From: Sanderia malayensis
Taxonomy: Eukaryota > Cnidaria > Scyphozoa > Semaeostomeae > Pelagiidae
Direction: 5' to 3'
DNA: 64,000 bases
Assembly (NCBI GenBank): GCA_013076295.1
Contig: RQOL01000640.1
Location: 61,151-125,150, forward strand
The notes below the pieces were generated by a model that worked only from the letters and a program-made list of their open reading frames with translations, made no database searches and was not told the origin of the DNA. Below are positions 8,976 through 19,538 of the stretch, one piece after another; positions within the stretch are counted from its first letter, which is position 1; every line of letters begins with the position of its first letter. Made by a program: the position numbers and the translations under genes.

Positions 8976-9220
8976 ATTTGCAAAATCATATTGAAGGCCC
9001 TGCAACTTCCGCAACATCACGATCGGCACCGGCAGGACCCTCCAATGAAGCAAAACGCCGAAACAGGCAGCAGGCAAAGGCCATGCGAATCAAAAGGCTT
9101 GGCAACATAGCACTTTTGAAGGAATTCGAACTATTGAGGAAAGGTGTCAAAGGGGGGCCCAGAAAGAACTGGAAAATGTTGTATGACCACGCCGTGCAGA
9201 CACGTATACACGTAAACTAA
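8951..9220 (+). CDS. Unrecognised 89-codon frame, doubtful
   Basis: The frame starts in the last minisatellite unit and runs into unique sequence. It is basic and low in complexity (EAKRRNRQQAKAMRIKRL), ending with KGGPRKNWKMLYDHAV. The downstream sequence to about 9390 has further protein-like stretches with stops, so it may be the end of an old coding remnant. I recognise no family. The start codon within the repeat is unlikely to be real, and a partial duplicate of the same region lies at 8285-8437. Confidence 0.2.
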   Translation: MFRTFLRQYLQNHIEGPATSATSRSAPAGPSNEAKRRNRQQAKAMRIKRLGNIALLKEFELLRKGVKGGPRKNWKMLYDHAVQTRIHVN

Positions 9221-9230
9221 AGCTATTCCA

Positions 9231-11475
9231 CGTTGACAATTTTGAAATCATACGTTGTCCCAAAAAGCATCGGAATCGTTAGGAAAATAAAGAGGTACTA
9301 AAAAGGGCCGTTCTCGAAACTGCTCCTTCAGTAGCTGAGCTGTGGGGTGTCAGTATCAAAAATGATAAAATAGTTTCATGACTCCTTGACTAACTTGAGT
9401 CACTTGTTCAGTGCACGTTCAGGGCAAATGTCCAGACTTTTGTGTAGGGTTTTAGAGTATTATAAAACTAAGAAGTCTCTATAATTTGACGAGTTATTGA
9501 GTGGGCCCAAAAGAGCTGGGCAATACTTCTTATTTTGCCCCTTACTACTGGGGAAGGTATTGGGCCTGCTGGAAGAACGTTCCCTAGTAGTTTGTATGTT
9601 AAAATGGCCTGCTTGGCACAGCATTTATCAATCAGGTCTCCCCGAGACGCGTTACACATCCTTTGTCCGGGGCTTTCCTGAGACACGCCTTCCTGAGATA
9701 CTATTTACAACCCCGTGACCCAGGGCTTTCCTGAGACCTCACTTATATATCATAAAACCTAGGCATCCAAAGGCACCAGGCATTTCACGGCTTGCAAAGA
9801 CACAATATATTATGATATCGCAATTGAGGTAATTGGCATGTATCTTGCTTGAGACAATTTGCCCACCTCTATCCAATGATACTGTCTCTACAGCGTACCT
9901 CTACACGATGTAAGACTATGTAGGCACTCTTTTGACGATACCCACAGTCTATAACGTATGTAAATTAATATATATAATTGTGACCAGTTATGGAGGCTGT
10001 GGTGAATTAGGCTAGAATTCCCACAATATTAAGAACGAAATTTGTCCTGGATATCACGAAAGACGAAAGTAACCAAAGTTATTGGTTAGGCTGCTGAAAC
10101 GGTTGAGAAACGGGAGTCACAAATTCACTGAAGTTTGTAACAACAGAACAAATTATAGATTAAATAAACTCAACAAGAAAATAATCACTTAGCTGTATTT
10201 CTAGAGTTATGTTGCAGTCACGATCTCGAGTCTCACAGTCACATCACATCACGAAAGTTCTCTTGATATTTTTCAGACAGTTAAAATCGCAAAATCAAAA
10301 ATCCTTTTTCACGCTCTTCGAATTTCACTGCGGTCAAAGTCACGTGACGTTTGCCAACAACACAGGGGACGGGGGTTTCCGACAAGGCCTGGATCGACCC
10401 TTTTGGCCCTGCTGGCTAAGTAATCCCGCCAGAACCATGCGGAAGCAACAAAAGAATCTCCTAGCCAGTATAAACGCTTTTCGTCCATACTGCAAGTATC
10501 TTGTTGCGACTGTAGTCCGCTGTGTAAGTTTTGAATCTAGTATAATAAACTCCATTATTTAAACAAGGAAAAGCTTCCGAAGTTTGAAATTTGATTCATT
10601 CTCCCTTTCGGCAAATAACTAAGACAGCTATGTCGAATTAGAAAGTCGTCGAATTAGAAATTAGAAATTATTGCGAGTGCAGCTATTACAAAGTGTTGCC
10701 AGAAAAGGTATACAAGAGCAAGAGCGAGAGCATGTTTAAAGTGGCATTATATCCCAATGTGCCAACCCTGTAGTGGCCTATGTATCCACTGCTTTCTTAC
10801 TGTATCTGAAGTGTGTCATCGGGCAGCCTAGGGGCATCAAAGCAACAACAATTTATGATGATTATGAAACCGTGACTCAAAGAGCTAATAATGTTAGCCC
10901 ACAGAGAATGCGTGAGGTCTAAACACAACATAAACAGAGGAAGCCCAACAATTGTTGAGAGGATTTTGTAAACTTAATTGGTGATAAATCAAACAAAACA
11001 CAGCAGTTTATTGGTTTGGGCACAATGCGAAGATATTATCGTGCGCCAGGATCCAGGCGACCACGACAAATGCCTTTGCTGTCCTGGAGACCAGCCAATT
11101 TATTCCTAGGGTGAGGTGACTCAATTTGTTTTTTTTTTGCCAAATGGTGGCTGGCCCTCCCGTAACGTAAATGGATAAACAGTCAAAGAACAAAATAAAA
11201 TAATAAGGGTATTAGGTAATTGCCATATTTTCCGTCAGAAATCCATGCACAGAGAAAACGACGTGTCAAACTATGACTAAAACAATTATCAACTGAACAT
11301 AAACTGAGAATGCTAACTGCTTTTTACACGATTTAGTGTCTCCCAAGATAGTCAGTTACCGAGCACACCATGGCCACCTCGCAACACATAACAAAGGATA
11401 GGTGTTGACTGACACTTTACATAGGGCCAGGGCGCACTGCCATCTGGATTAACTTTGTCAAACCAGATTTTCCAA
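9231..11475. other. No recognised gene
   Basis: About 2.2 kb with only short frames on either strand. 9605-9745 is a diverged copy of the minisatellite-type sequence (GGGGCTTTCCTGAGAC recurs). The remainder, including 10209-10562 and 11008-11193, shows no motif I recognise. An AATAAA-like string near 10545 is not tied to any coding region. Confidence 0.5.
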
Positions 11476-11484
11476 CACCAATTA
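11476..11484. repeat. Target-site duplication, left copy
   Basis: CACCAATTA directly abuts the left TIR; an identical copy abuts the right TIR at 13300-13308. Confidence 0.85.
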
Positions 11485-11996
11485 GGCTATTACTAAAAGC
11501 GGGAACGGAGAACGGTCGGGGAACGGTCGGGGAACGAAATAACCTGGGAACGACCGGGGAACGATGGGGAACGGTCGGGGAACGGTCGGGGAATAACCTA
11601 GGAATGACCGGGGAACGGTCGGGGAATGGAAGTATGAAATTTACCAGTTAAATAAATGCGGAAACATTTATAGAACGTTACGACACGTTTATCTATTATA
11701 ACTGTAAATAAAATGTAGAGTCTTAATAGGTAAACAACGTAAATTTTATAGTTTTAATGTATGTAAACAAGGAAAGACCAGATGCATTTTGTGAATGTGA
11801 ATATCGCCCGCTTTGATGACTTCCGATTTGATGTTTGTATCATCACTCCGTCCAATGCGAGCTATCAACAATGTATGTTCAAAACCAATAATTTAGTGGA
11901 CAGGGGGTAGACTGTAATTCAGAATTAATGACTCGTCTAACCAATAACATATAATGAAAAAATATACTATGCCCCATGAAACAAACTCGAAGAATG
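11485..11996 (+). repeat. Left TIR with GGAACGGTCGGG subrepeats
   Basis: Matches the reverse complement of 12847-13299 base for base over most of its length. Bases 11501-11630 are a run of GGAACGG(T)CGGGG units, with more copies than on the right. Confidence 0.9.
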
Positions 11997-12846
11997 TAGA
12001 ATGTAGTTTTGCCAGTAACACAAACTCCACCTCTTGCTGAAGATAACAGTGAGTTTTATTTAAACAAGATAAAGGTTTAAAGTTTAGCAATAGCCAGCAA
12101 AACATTTATTAGATCTTTCATAGAATGACTATGTCATTTCAAAATGTGTTTGCCAGGGGGTTTCTCGCCGCAACACGTTTAGTTAGGTTCAAAGAGTGAA
12201 GTACGCGTGAAACCTGTCGAGCAACACTCCTGAGAGGCAGAACAAAAGACGAAAAAACAAAAGCTTCTGACACCAATGACAAAGGCCAGTAAGAGGCAAA
12301 CAAAGGGAGGAAGAGAAGAGTCGTTGAAGGAGAAAAGTGGAAATATGAGAATAAAATCCACCGTCTGGTCCGCCTGACGATATTGTTGTATTCTGCCGAG
12401 ACCACAGGTTCTATCGCGACCGAACATCAGGACAATTGGTTTGCAATGGCAGCCCGTATCCGCAAAACGTTCATTTTCATTTTAAGATTAATTGCATTTT
12501 GTTAAGATACCCAAATTTCTGTGGTCAAGTGACTGCCATAAACAGAGATTGCATTGCATTTCTTTCGGCAAAACACTTTGAACGGTTATCTTCTGACTTT
12601 GATGTTTGATGTTAATTTTCTGGTGTAAGCTTATCTCATTTTCTGGTTACTCATACTTTCGTTTATTATACTGTTCTGTTCTGTTCTGTTGACATTTTCT
12701 TATGAAATAAATCTCAATAAATTTTAAAAAATTCTATATTCTAATTCTATGTCTTACATGATACTCAATCACATTTTTCTAATTCTACACATCTTATATA
12801 TTGAATTCTGTATATTCTCGGTTTTAAAGTGTATTTCTTGTTATTT

Positions 12847-13299
12847 CATTCTTCGAGTTTGTTTCATGGGGCATAGTATATTTTTTCATTATGTGTTATT
12901 GGTTAGACGAGTCATTAATTCTGAATTACAGTCTACCCCCTGATCACTAAATTATTGGTGTTGAACAGACATCGTTGACAGCTCGAATTGGACGGAGTGA
13001 TGATACAAACATCGAATCGGAAGTCATCAAAGCAGGCGATATTCACATTCACAAAATGCATCTGGTCTTTCCTTGTTTACATACATTAAAACTATAAAAT
13101 TTACGTTGTTTACCTATTAAGACTGTACATTTTACTTACAGTTATAATAGATAAACGTTTCCTAACGTTCTATAAACGTTTCCGCATTTATTTAACTGGT
13201 AAATTTCATACTTCCGTTCCCCGACCGTTCCCCGGTCGTTCCTAGGTTATTCCCCGACAGTTCCCCGACCGTTCCCCGTTCCCGCTTTTAGTAATAGCC
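12847..13299 (-). repeat. Right TIR
   Basis: Inverse counterpart of 11485-11996. The two arms agree closely out to an abrupt break at GAAGAATG, beyond which the interiors are unrelated. Confidence 0.9.
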
Positions 13300-13308
13300 C
13301 ACCAATTA
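13300..13308. repeat. Target-site duplication, right copy
   Basis: CACCAATTA directly abuts the right TIR and is identical to 11476-11484. Confidence 0.85.
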
Positions 13309-14838
13309 GAAGGCGTTTTTCATGTTCTACAAACGTGATACAATTATCGCTTGGAAGGCAATATTTCAGGGTGTGTTGATTATCAGAAGCACGTCGTCGA
13401 ACTGTCAACACTCAACAGCGTACACAAAACAGCACACTCTTATCTATCTTGGCCTTACTTGTTTTGAATCGCTGAACATTCAGAATTTCCAACATTTATT
13501 TTATACGCGTAACGATGAAAAAAATGAAAATCAAACTGAGAGCAACCAAATTACTTGGTCTGGTACCAGCCACATCCACTGAATTTCGGAACTCTACAAA
13601 TACGTTCAAATATAAACTGCTTGGGCTGTGACAAAAAACGCAAAAACCAGTCCAGCAAAGTATGATAACAGTTTCAACTGTACAGGAAAAAGTTGCTAAA
13701 GGTAAAAAGGCTAAAACTACAGAATATAAATTGCACTCTGGGAGAAACGAACCATTTATTCAAGCATTGTATTTTCAAGGTGTTGATAAATGTCAGAGCC
13801 AGATCCGCCTGATCATGCTGGTTTATCAGAGATTTTCCAGTGAATGTTCAGCTCTGGGGCTGCGCGACGGAATCTTTGAAGATTTTCCATCACGCCCCTT
13901 TTTTCGAGAATTCGTTTTTCACTGGACGCATCTCCATCAATTAACATATTAGTGCGGCCTTTCTGTGAGATGTCAACGTACATCAACTTTATCAAGTTTT
14001 TCAGTGTGGTGCGCCCTCCCCCATGTAACAGAAATTGTTTACGAAGAAGGAAAAACAAGTTGTTTACAATAAAACTTGTTTGTGGTCGTAACAGTAATAG
14101 GAACAACAACATCCGTAGTGATTTCGCCATTTGTGCCAGGGTGAGCTACCAACCCAACATCCGACAGTAGATTTTAGCCCAAATTAATGTTAAAGTCGCT
14201 AGATTCAAGGTTGGCATTCCAAATACCCATGCTAACGAGACCGGACAATTTTTATTCTCTGTTGGAACTTATGGTGAAGAAGCGCACTTTGTCCTCGCTT
14301 TTGTTAGAGTGACATACGTGGCATTTCATTAATTTACTTTGAAAACTGTATGGCCTGACCGTCTCTATATTCGTTTTAACTACCCATCAACTTGCCGTGA
14401 TACTCCTTGATTAAAATGCGGTAAGACAGGAACAAATATTCCACAGTATCCAAGTGATGTTTGACAAGCTCAAATATAATAAGTTTACGATTCCGTGGAC
14501 TATCGGTATCATATATTTTTCTTTCACAAAGGTGCGAAAAGGTGAAAATGTAAGCTGGAGCGGGCAACTAATTGTCGTGTTGGCCGTCGACCGATAGTTT
14601 ACAGATCAATAAATTTCAATGTTACATAGATCTGTAAACTATCGGTCGCTTGGGATGTTGAAACAAGTACGAACTGAATTCTAAACAATGGAAAAGTTTT
14701 GTTTACATCTAGCTAGCAAGTGCCAAGTGAACCTGCACCTGCACCTTAATGAAGATACACTACTAAATGAGAACGATCTCACCGGCATTGTTCACGTTGT
14801 CTTTTTTGAAAATCATCGCCATGAAAACAGCAATTAGC
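13309..14838. other. No recognised gene
   Basis: Sequence between the long-TIR element and Gypsy-1. The frames at 13662-13952 (plus) and 13813-14130 (minus) overlap each other and show no motif I know. A strong hairpin lies at 14588-14648. Confidence 0.45.
14588..14648. repeat. Perfect 20-bp hairpin
   Basis: Arms 14588-14607 and 14629-14648 are exact reverse complements around a 21-nt loop. It may be a small foldback element or the relic of a nested insertion; no target duplication is evident. Confidence 0.8.
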
Positions 14839-15071
14839 TGTAACGAATCGATCTATTATTATTATAATTATCATTATGGTTCCTATTATTGTGCAATTGT
14901 ATAAAACTTGAGAGTCATGTGCATCTGACAATGAGTCAGAGGCATGTGACTCTAACATACATATGTATGTTGTAATCGTATATTGAGATTCAGATTGGTG
15001 ATTTTGAGATACAAGCAAGGTTGTTGCACTTATCTCTTCGTCTCTGTTCTGCCGAACCCGAATACGTTACA
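14839..15071 (+). repeat. Gypsy-1 5' LTR
   Basis: Begins TGTAACGAATCGATC and ends CGAATACGTTACA; pairs with 20858-21090. It contains an ATT-rich run and a short inverted pair (GAGTCATGTGCAT / ATGTGACTC). It should supply the promoter of the element. Confidence 0.93.
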
Positions 15072-15090
15072 CTGGTGACAGAGGTAGAGA
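15072..15090 (+). other. Gypsy-1 primer-binding site region
   Basis: Directly after the 5' LTR is CTGGTGACAGAGG. A TGGTGACAG core is shared with Gypsy-2 in the same position, as expected of a tRNA primer-binding site. I do not assign the tRNA. Confidence 0.6.
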
Positions 15091-15126
15091 ACAGACAACA
15101 AGTTTATCGCAGTTACCAATTCGTTA

Positions 15127-16051
15127 TGGCATCTATTACAGTTTAATTGCTGTGCCGCAACCAATGGATGGAGGGACGCAGGCAAACTCAAAATTCTTCC
15201 TGCCTTACTACGTGGCCCTGCCGCCACCTACTATCATTCATTGGATGGGGATCAGAGAGGTACGTACGCTGATCTCACAAAAAATTTGTATGCAACTCTG
15301 TGCCCTGCTGTTGATCGATAGAGACACTTTTCTGAATTCGAGTAACGAATTTTACGCCCCAACGAGGACCCCTCTCTCTTCTTATGGGATATGAAAGAAA
15401 TGCTTCCTAAGGCTGACACCGCCCTACAGGATGATGCAAGAGATGCCCTCTTGGCTCGACAATTTATGAAGGGCCTCCCTTCTGATATTCGCCTGCGTCT
15501 GTTGGAAAGTAATCCTACCCCATCGCTCCATGACATGACGTCATTCGTCCAACGATTTTGAGCAATTCATCATCCCGATGTTGCGTCATCTCAACACGTG
15601 CATGCTGTCCAGTCCGCATCTCATGCTGCTAGCCCCATGCGGCTCCCTGGCCGCCTCGATTACCCAGCCGACCGCTACTGTCGCTGCGCTTGCCGCTGAC
15701 CAGAAATAATTGTGGGCTGCATTCACTCCACCGCACGGCCCTGCCATTCCGCAGCGTCAATCCCGTCCGCCGTCTTCGTCAGGAAACTTCCGCAACACTG
15801 GATTCCGTGGTTGTGGAAGATGGCCTACGCCTACACGTCAAGAGCGCAATTTCTCACAACGAAGCCAACGATGTTTCAATTGCCATATGCTGGGACATTT
15901 TGCGAAGGACTACTGTCCGTGGGACTCTCAATGTCAATTGTGTTATGGTTGGGGACACACCACCCAGGCTTGCGCCAACAATAATAGTCCACAGAACGAG
16001 CATGATCAACGAGGTATGTATTCTTTAAACTTCAACGGGGTGCCTCAATGA
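15127..16051 (+). pseudogene. Gypsy-1 gag remnant with zinc knuckles
   Basis: Structural (capsid/nucleocapsid) polyprotein that would package the RNA. A Met-Ala-Ser start near 15127 is soon followed by stops. Between about 15390 and 15560, in mixed frames, are capsid-like pieces (ARQFMKGLP, DMTSFVQRF) matching the order in the Gypsy-2 gag. From 15870 a 113-codon frame holds two knuckles, RCFNCHMLGHFAKDYC and QCQLCYGWGHTTQAC, both CxxCxxxxHxxxxC. The block ends in FNGVPQ before the protease region. It is broken and cannot make a full gag. Confidence 0.8.
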
Positions 16052-16461
16052 CGAGCTGGGTTGAAGGTCAACCCCGTATTTTTAGCGTTTCTCAAAACAT
16101 CCAACCTTCTCTGTCTGATCAGCCCCTCATTTATTGTTTTTTGGGTGGAGTGAAAGTCCAAGCCTTAATTGACACGGGGTCAATGAAGTCCTTTATTTCT
16201 CGCCAGACTTACGAACAATTTCTTTACGCCACTGACTAGCAATGTTATGGTATCACTGGCCAACCTCTTCCCGTACACGGTGTCATACGGACTGAACTCT
16301 TCTTTCCAGAAAATAGTCGCATTTCGTACCAAGGAAAATTTCTAGTATCTAATAACCTTCTTCAACCATTACAATGTATTTTGGGCTGGGATTTCTTAAC
16401 CTCCAACAAGCTCAAACTTTTTTGTAACCAAGAAGGTTCCTATCCAATTCGGATTCAAGAA
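16048..16461 (+). pseudogene. Gypsy-1 retropepsin remnant
   Basis: Aspartic protease that would cut the polyprotein. The active-site motif is ALIDTGSMKSFIS (about 16164-16203). A TAG stop at 16237-16239 interrupts it, after which ITGQPLP and the C-terminal ILGWDFL follow in continued sequence. The region ends where the LINE insertion begins near 16463. Confidence 0.75.
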
Positions 16462-16475
16462 TAATTAACTATGGG

Positions 16476-17558
16476 GTGCCTCAAGGCTCATTACTCGGCC
16501 CTGGATTATTCTCTATACATGTGAATGACTTACCCGATTTCGTAAAAAGTGGTTTGCTGTCCATGTTTGCCGACGATACAACCATTTTTTGTATTGGTAA
16601 AGAACTTGAAGACGTAATTGATAATCTCAACAGGGCTTCAGGAGAACTACACGAATGGTGCTTAAAAAATCGACTAACAGTCCATCCGGAAAAAACAGAG
16701 GCAACGATAATAAAAGCAAATGGCTTTACAGGCCCATTACGTCCCATATTATTTGGAGAAACCGTCATAAAATACGTAACTCACAGTGTATGTCTGGGTA
16801 TAACGATCGATAACAAACTCTCGTGGACTAAACATCACGAAAAGGTCGTAAAGAGTTTTTCATCAAAGATAAAAGAATTGAAACGGTTTAGATATCTCCC
16901 AAAGCACGTTCAAGAAGATATATACTACAAAAGAGTCATACCAGCAGTCACCTACTGTATCGCAATTTGGGGTACAGCATCTCCTTCACATTTGGAAGAA
17001 CTTGAAACACTTCAAGCTAAAACGGCTAAATTCATCTTCAACATCAAAGAGAAGTGCTTGGATGAAGATTTACTAACTAAAGCAAAGTGGAAGCCCCTAA
17101 GTTATATATATAAAAGACGTTTGCTGACTTGGATGCATCAAATCTACTACGAAACTTGCCCCCTGCCGATAGTTGTCAACTTTACCAAAACAACAAGCAG
17201 ACCTTCGAATCCCCTTCAGTTTAATATACCAAGGTATAAGCGAGAAATCGGACGTAACTCTCTTAGGTACGGAGGGGCGCAGGCATGGAATAATTTAGAC
17301 CCTAAGCTAAAATCTTACGAAAATCTTACAACTTTTAAAAAAAAGATGAAATTCTTTAGATCCAACATAAATAAGCTGTCTTTGAAGAAAGAGTCTTGCC
17401 TAATAAAAACAAACTTGATGATTATACATACTTTTAGATTTTATATCGACCTACTTTTTAGAACTTTTTATTTATTTCAAGTAAGATTTTATATCCACCT
17501 ATTTTTTAGAAATTTTTATTTATTTCAAGTAAGTTACATAAACTTTGTTTTCCAGTGA
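16476..17558 (+). CDS. LINE reverse transcriptase, C-terminal 360 codons
   Basis: Begins at the conserved PQGSLLGP motif of non-LTR reverse transcriptases and includes the catalytic MFADDTTIF (FADD box, about residues 31-39). Then come the palm/thumb block with GITIDNKLSW, TYCIAIWGT and the terminal NNLDPKLK. Everything 5' of this, including the endonuclease, is missing. The frame stays open to 17558, but the last ~45 residues are a two-fold 16-residue duplication from a 48-bp tandem repeat that may really be 3' UTR. Not functional alone. Confidence 0.8.
   Translation: MPQGSLLGPGLFSIHVNDLPDFVKSGLLSMFADDTTIFCIGKELEDVIDNLNRASGELHEWCLKNRLTVHPEKTEATIIKANGFTGPLRPILFGETVIKYVTHSVCLGITIDNKLSWTKHHEKVVKSFSSKIKELKRFRYLPKHVQEDIYYKRVIPAVTYCIAIWGTASPSHLEELETLQAKTAKFIFNIKEKCLDEDLLTKAKWKPLSYIYKRRLLTWMHQIYYETCPLPIVVNFTKTTSRPSNPLQFNIPRYKREIGRNSLRYGGAQAWNNLDPKLKSYENLTTFKKKMKFFRSNINKLSLKKESCLIKTNLMIIHTFRFYIDLLFRTFYLFQVRFYIHLFFRNFYLFQVSYINFVFQ
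17437..17532 (+). repeat. 48-bp tandem duplication in LINE 3' end
   Basis: 17437-17484 and 17485-17532 are close copies, each ending TTTATTTATTTCAAGTAA. The length is divisible by three, so the frame passes through both. Confidence 0.8.
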
Positions 17559-17706
17559 TTTAAAATTATAACTAAGGTCTTGATACATAGGAAAATTTTA
17601 ACTTTAACTTTTCAAGTACTAGGTATTTTAGGATTAGTTTCTAGGTGCAGGTCCACATTAACTTGTTAAGTTGCCTTTTTAGCCGACCTGTGTTAACTAA
17701 TAAATT

Positions 17707-17730
17707 ATGTATGTATGTATGTATGTATGT
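17707..17730 (+). repeat. (ATGT)6 LINE tail
   Basis: Six ATGT units mark the 3' end of the LINE fragment. The next Gypsy-1 sequence begins a few bases later. Confidence 0.8.
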
Positions 17731-17881
17731 ATTTGCTTGTTGGTTCCCATGGTAAGACCCCTCTCCTGCCAGATTGTGTATCCCCGGGCGTCTCTAGATA
17801 TTCTACTGTGACATCTGTGTCGAATAAGTCTGTAGACCCTTGCTACTTAGCTCAGTCTTTTGATAGAGGACCTGCCAGTTT

Positions 17882-18766
17882 ATGATAGCTCCCGTTCCAG
17901 AAAGTGATGTAGATTTGCCCTATAAACACGTCCTTCCAGCTTATTCAGTTAGTAATGCTGATAACCGTTCTATTTTAGTGCGCTTGATGAATGTTGCTAG
18001 TTTTGATACAGAATTGCCTGCTGGAATGAAAGTTAGTGAATTCTGCCCTATTGTGGAATATCCTCTTCCCTCAGTCAATAGCCAATCATCTCTAGTTGGT
18101 GCAACATCTACAATGATACCTCCTAAGCTTATAAAACAATTAGAAGATTCTATCAGCCCATCTTTAGCCCCTTCTCAGCGAGACACCATTTTGCAAACCC
18201 TGCTACACTTTTCAGATGTTTTTGATGACATAGTCCTGGGTCATACTGATGTGGTCACTCACAAAATCGATACAGACAATGCCACCCCTATCAGACAACA
18301 TCCTAGACGATTGCCATATGCTTACAGAGAGGAGACAAGACACCAAATCTCAGATATGCTACAGCAAGGGGTAATCCAACCAAGTCACTCTCCCTGGGCC
18401 TCTCCCATTGTACTAGTCAAGAAAAAGGATGGCCCTTTTAGATTTTGTGTACATTATCGCAAACTAAATGCAGTCACCCAAAGAGATGCTCACCCCTTGC
18501 CTAGGGTTGATGACTTGTTGGATTCACTTCAAAGGGCCTCATTATTTAGAACATTAGATCTTCGATGTGGCTATTGGCAAATTAGTATGGAACCCAAGGA
18601 CAGAGAAAACACAGCATTTGTAACACCAGACGGGCTATGGGAGTTTAGTCGTATGCCATTCGAGGTTTCTAATGGGTGTGCTGCATTTCAACGTGCCATG
18701 GAAACTGTTCTTTCCGGTTAAACTTATGAAACCTGCCTCTGCTATTTTGATGATGTTATCATCCCC
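17882..18766 (+). pseudogene. Gypsy-1 reverse transcriptase remnant
   Basis: RNA-dependent DNA polymerase of the Gypsy polyprotein. The frame from 17882 runs through PIRQHPRRLPYAYR, SPIVLVKKKDGPFRFCVHYRKLN, LPRVDDLLD, LDLRCGYWQI and SRMPFEVSNGCAAF to a TAA at 18719-18721. The catalytic CYFDD box lies just after this stop in the same frame (18740-18754). Shortly after it the sequence jumps to the connection domain; compared with Gypsy-2 about 200 bp are missing between YFDD and the ALTKK motif. Inactive. Confidence 0.88.
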
Positions 18767-18836
18767 TCAGACTCCTTAGAGCAGCATCTCTTGTGTTAGA
18801 ACGACTTCGCCAAAGTTTATCCCAAATTTTGCTTCC

Positions 18837-19517
18837 TTGTCTACACCCTTGGTGGCCTTAACAAAGAAAAACACCCGGCTTTTTTGCGGCACTTCTGAGC
18901 AACATGCTTTTCTTTCCCTAAAGACTCTCTTATGTACAGCTCCTGTCCTGGCTTACCCGCACTTTGACAAACGGTTCAACGGTTCGCAGACTGACGCTTC
19001 TGATTTCGGCTTGGGGGCTGTTCTTACTCAGATTGACCATTCTGGCAATGAACGTGATATATCGTATGCAAGTAGACCCGTAACTAATCGCGAAAAACGT
19101 TATTCAGCTACAGAGAAAGAAGCCTTGGCTCTTATCTTTGCCGTTAATCATTTTCGTGTGTATCTCTAGGGACGTGATTTCATTCTTGTCACAGACCATA
19201 GCGCTTTGCGTTGGTTGCATTCCATGGAGCCTAAAGGTCGACTGGATCGTTGGGCGATGCAACTTCAAGAATTTCGTTTTGACATTAAACATAGGGTAGG
19301 TACTGCCAACGGCAATGCTGATGCTCTCTCACGATTACCCCTCCCCCCCCCCAGTGCCACTATTACCTGCGCCACCACAACACACTCTCATCACAGTCTC
19401 CAAGAAGCCCAGAGACAAGACGTGTGTATTAGTAAAATAATCAAAATCAAATCTCTGGGTCTCCCTAACCCACCCCTTTTTGCCTGGTCTAGCGAACCCC
19501 AGTTAAAAGTCTTTTGA
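18837..19517 (+). pseudogene. Gypsy-1 RNase H remnant
   Basis: Degrades the RNA strand during reverse transcription. Two open pieces are seen: 18837-19169 with TDASDFGLGAVLTQ (the first catalytic Asp), SYASRPVTNREKRYSATEKEALAL, and, after a TAG at 19167-19169, 19206-19517 with ALRWLHS, QLQEFRFDIKHRVG and NADALSRLP. The second piece ends at a TGA near 19517. The block is bounded by the deletion after YFDD upstream and the integrase downstream. Confidence 0.8.
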
Positions 19518-19538
19518 CATGTTTGGTACAGCCTGTTT

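Larger units (their letters stand above)
11485..13299. mobile_element. Non-autonomous long-TIR DNA element (1815 bp) with 9-bp TSD
   Basis: The element starts GGCTATTACTAAAAGCGGG and ends with its exact inverse. It is flanked on both sides by CACCAATTA (11476-11484 and 13300-13308), a perfect 9-bp target duplication. TIRs are about 512 bp (left) and 453 bp (right); the difference lies in the number of subterminal GGAACGGTCGGG units. The interior (about 11997-12846) has no transposase-like frame, so it depends on an enzyme supplied elsewhere. Long TIRs with 9-bp duplications occur in Mutator-like elements, but the terminal sequence is not enough to fix the superfamily. Its tip also resembles the right end of the Academ-like element near 7000. 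Confidence 0.85.
16463..17735 (+). mobile_element. 5'-truncated CR1/Jockey-like LINE inside Gypsy-1
   Basis: The insertion separates the Gypsy-1 protease from its reverse transcriptase. It starts within the RT (PQGSLLGPGLF) and ends in six ATGT units at 17707-17730, typical of target-primed insertion with 5' truncation. Its 3' UTR contains a 48-bp direct duplication. No clear target duplication could be identified at the flanks. Confidence 0.8.

Noticed and set aside
10209..10562. Possible solo LTR or gene start near 10.2-10.6 kb
   Set aside because: No TG...CA pair with duplicated flanks could be found and the frame has no motif.
12139..12427. Overlapping minus-strand frames inside the long-TIR element as a transposase
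   Set aside because: They are under 90 codons, without catalytic motifs, and overlap one another in different frames.
15690..16028. Two extra plus-strand frames across the Gypsy-1 zinc knuckles
   Set aside because: Only the frame with both CCHC knuckles has family motifs.
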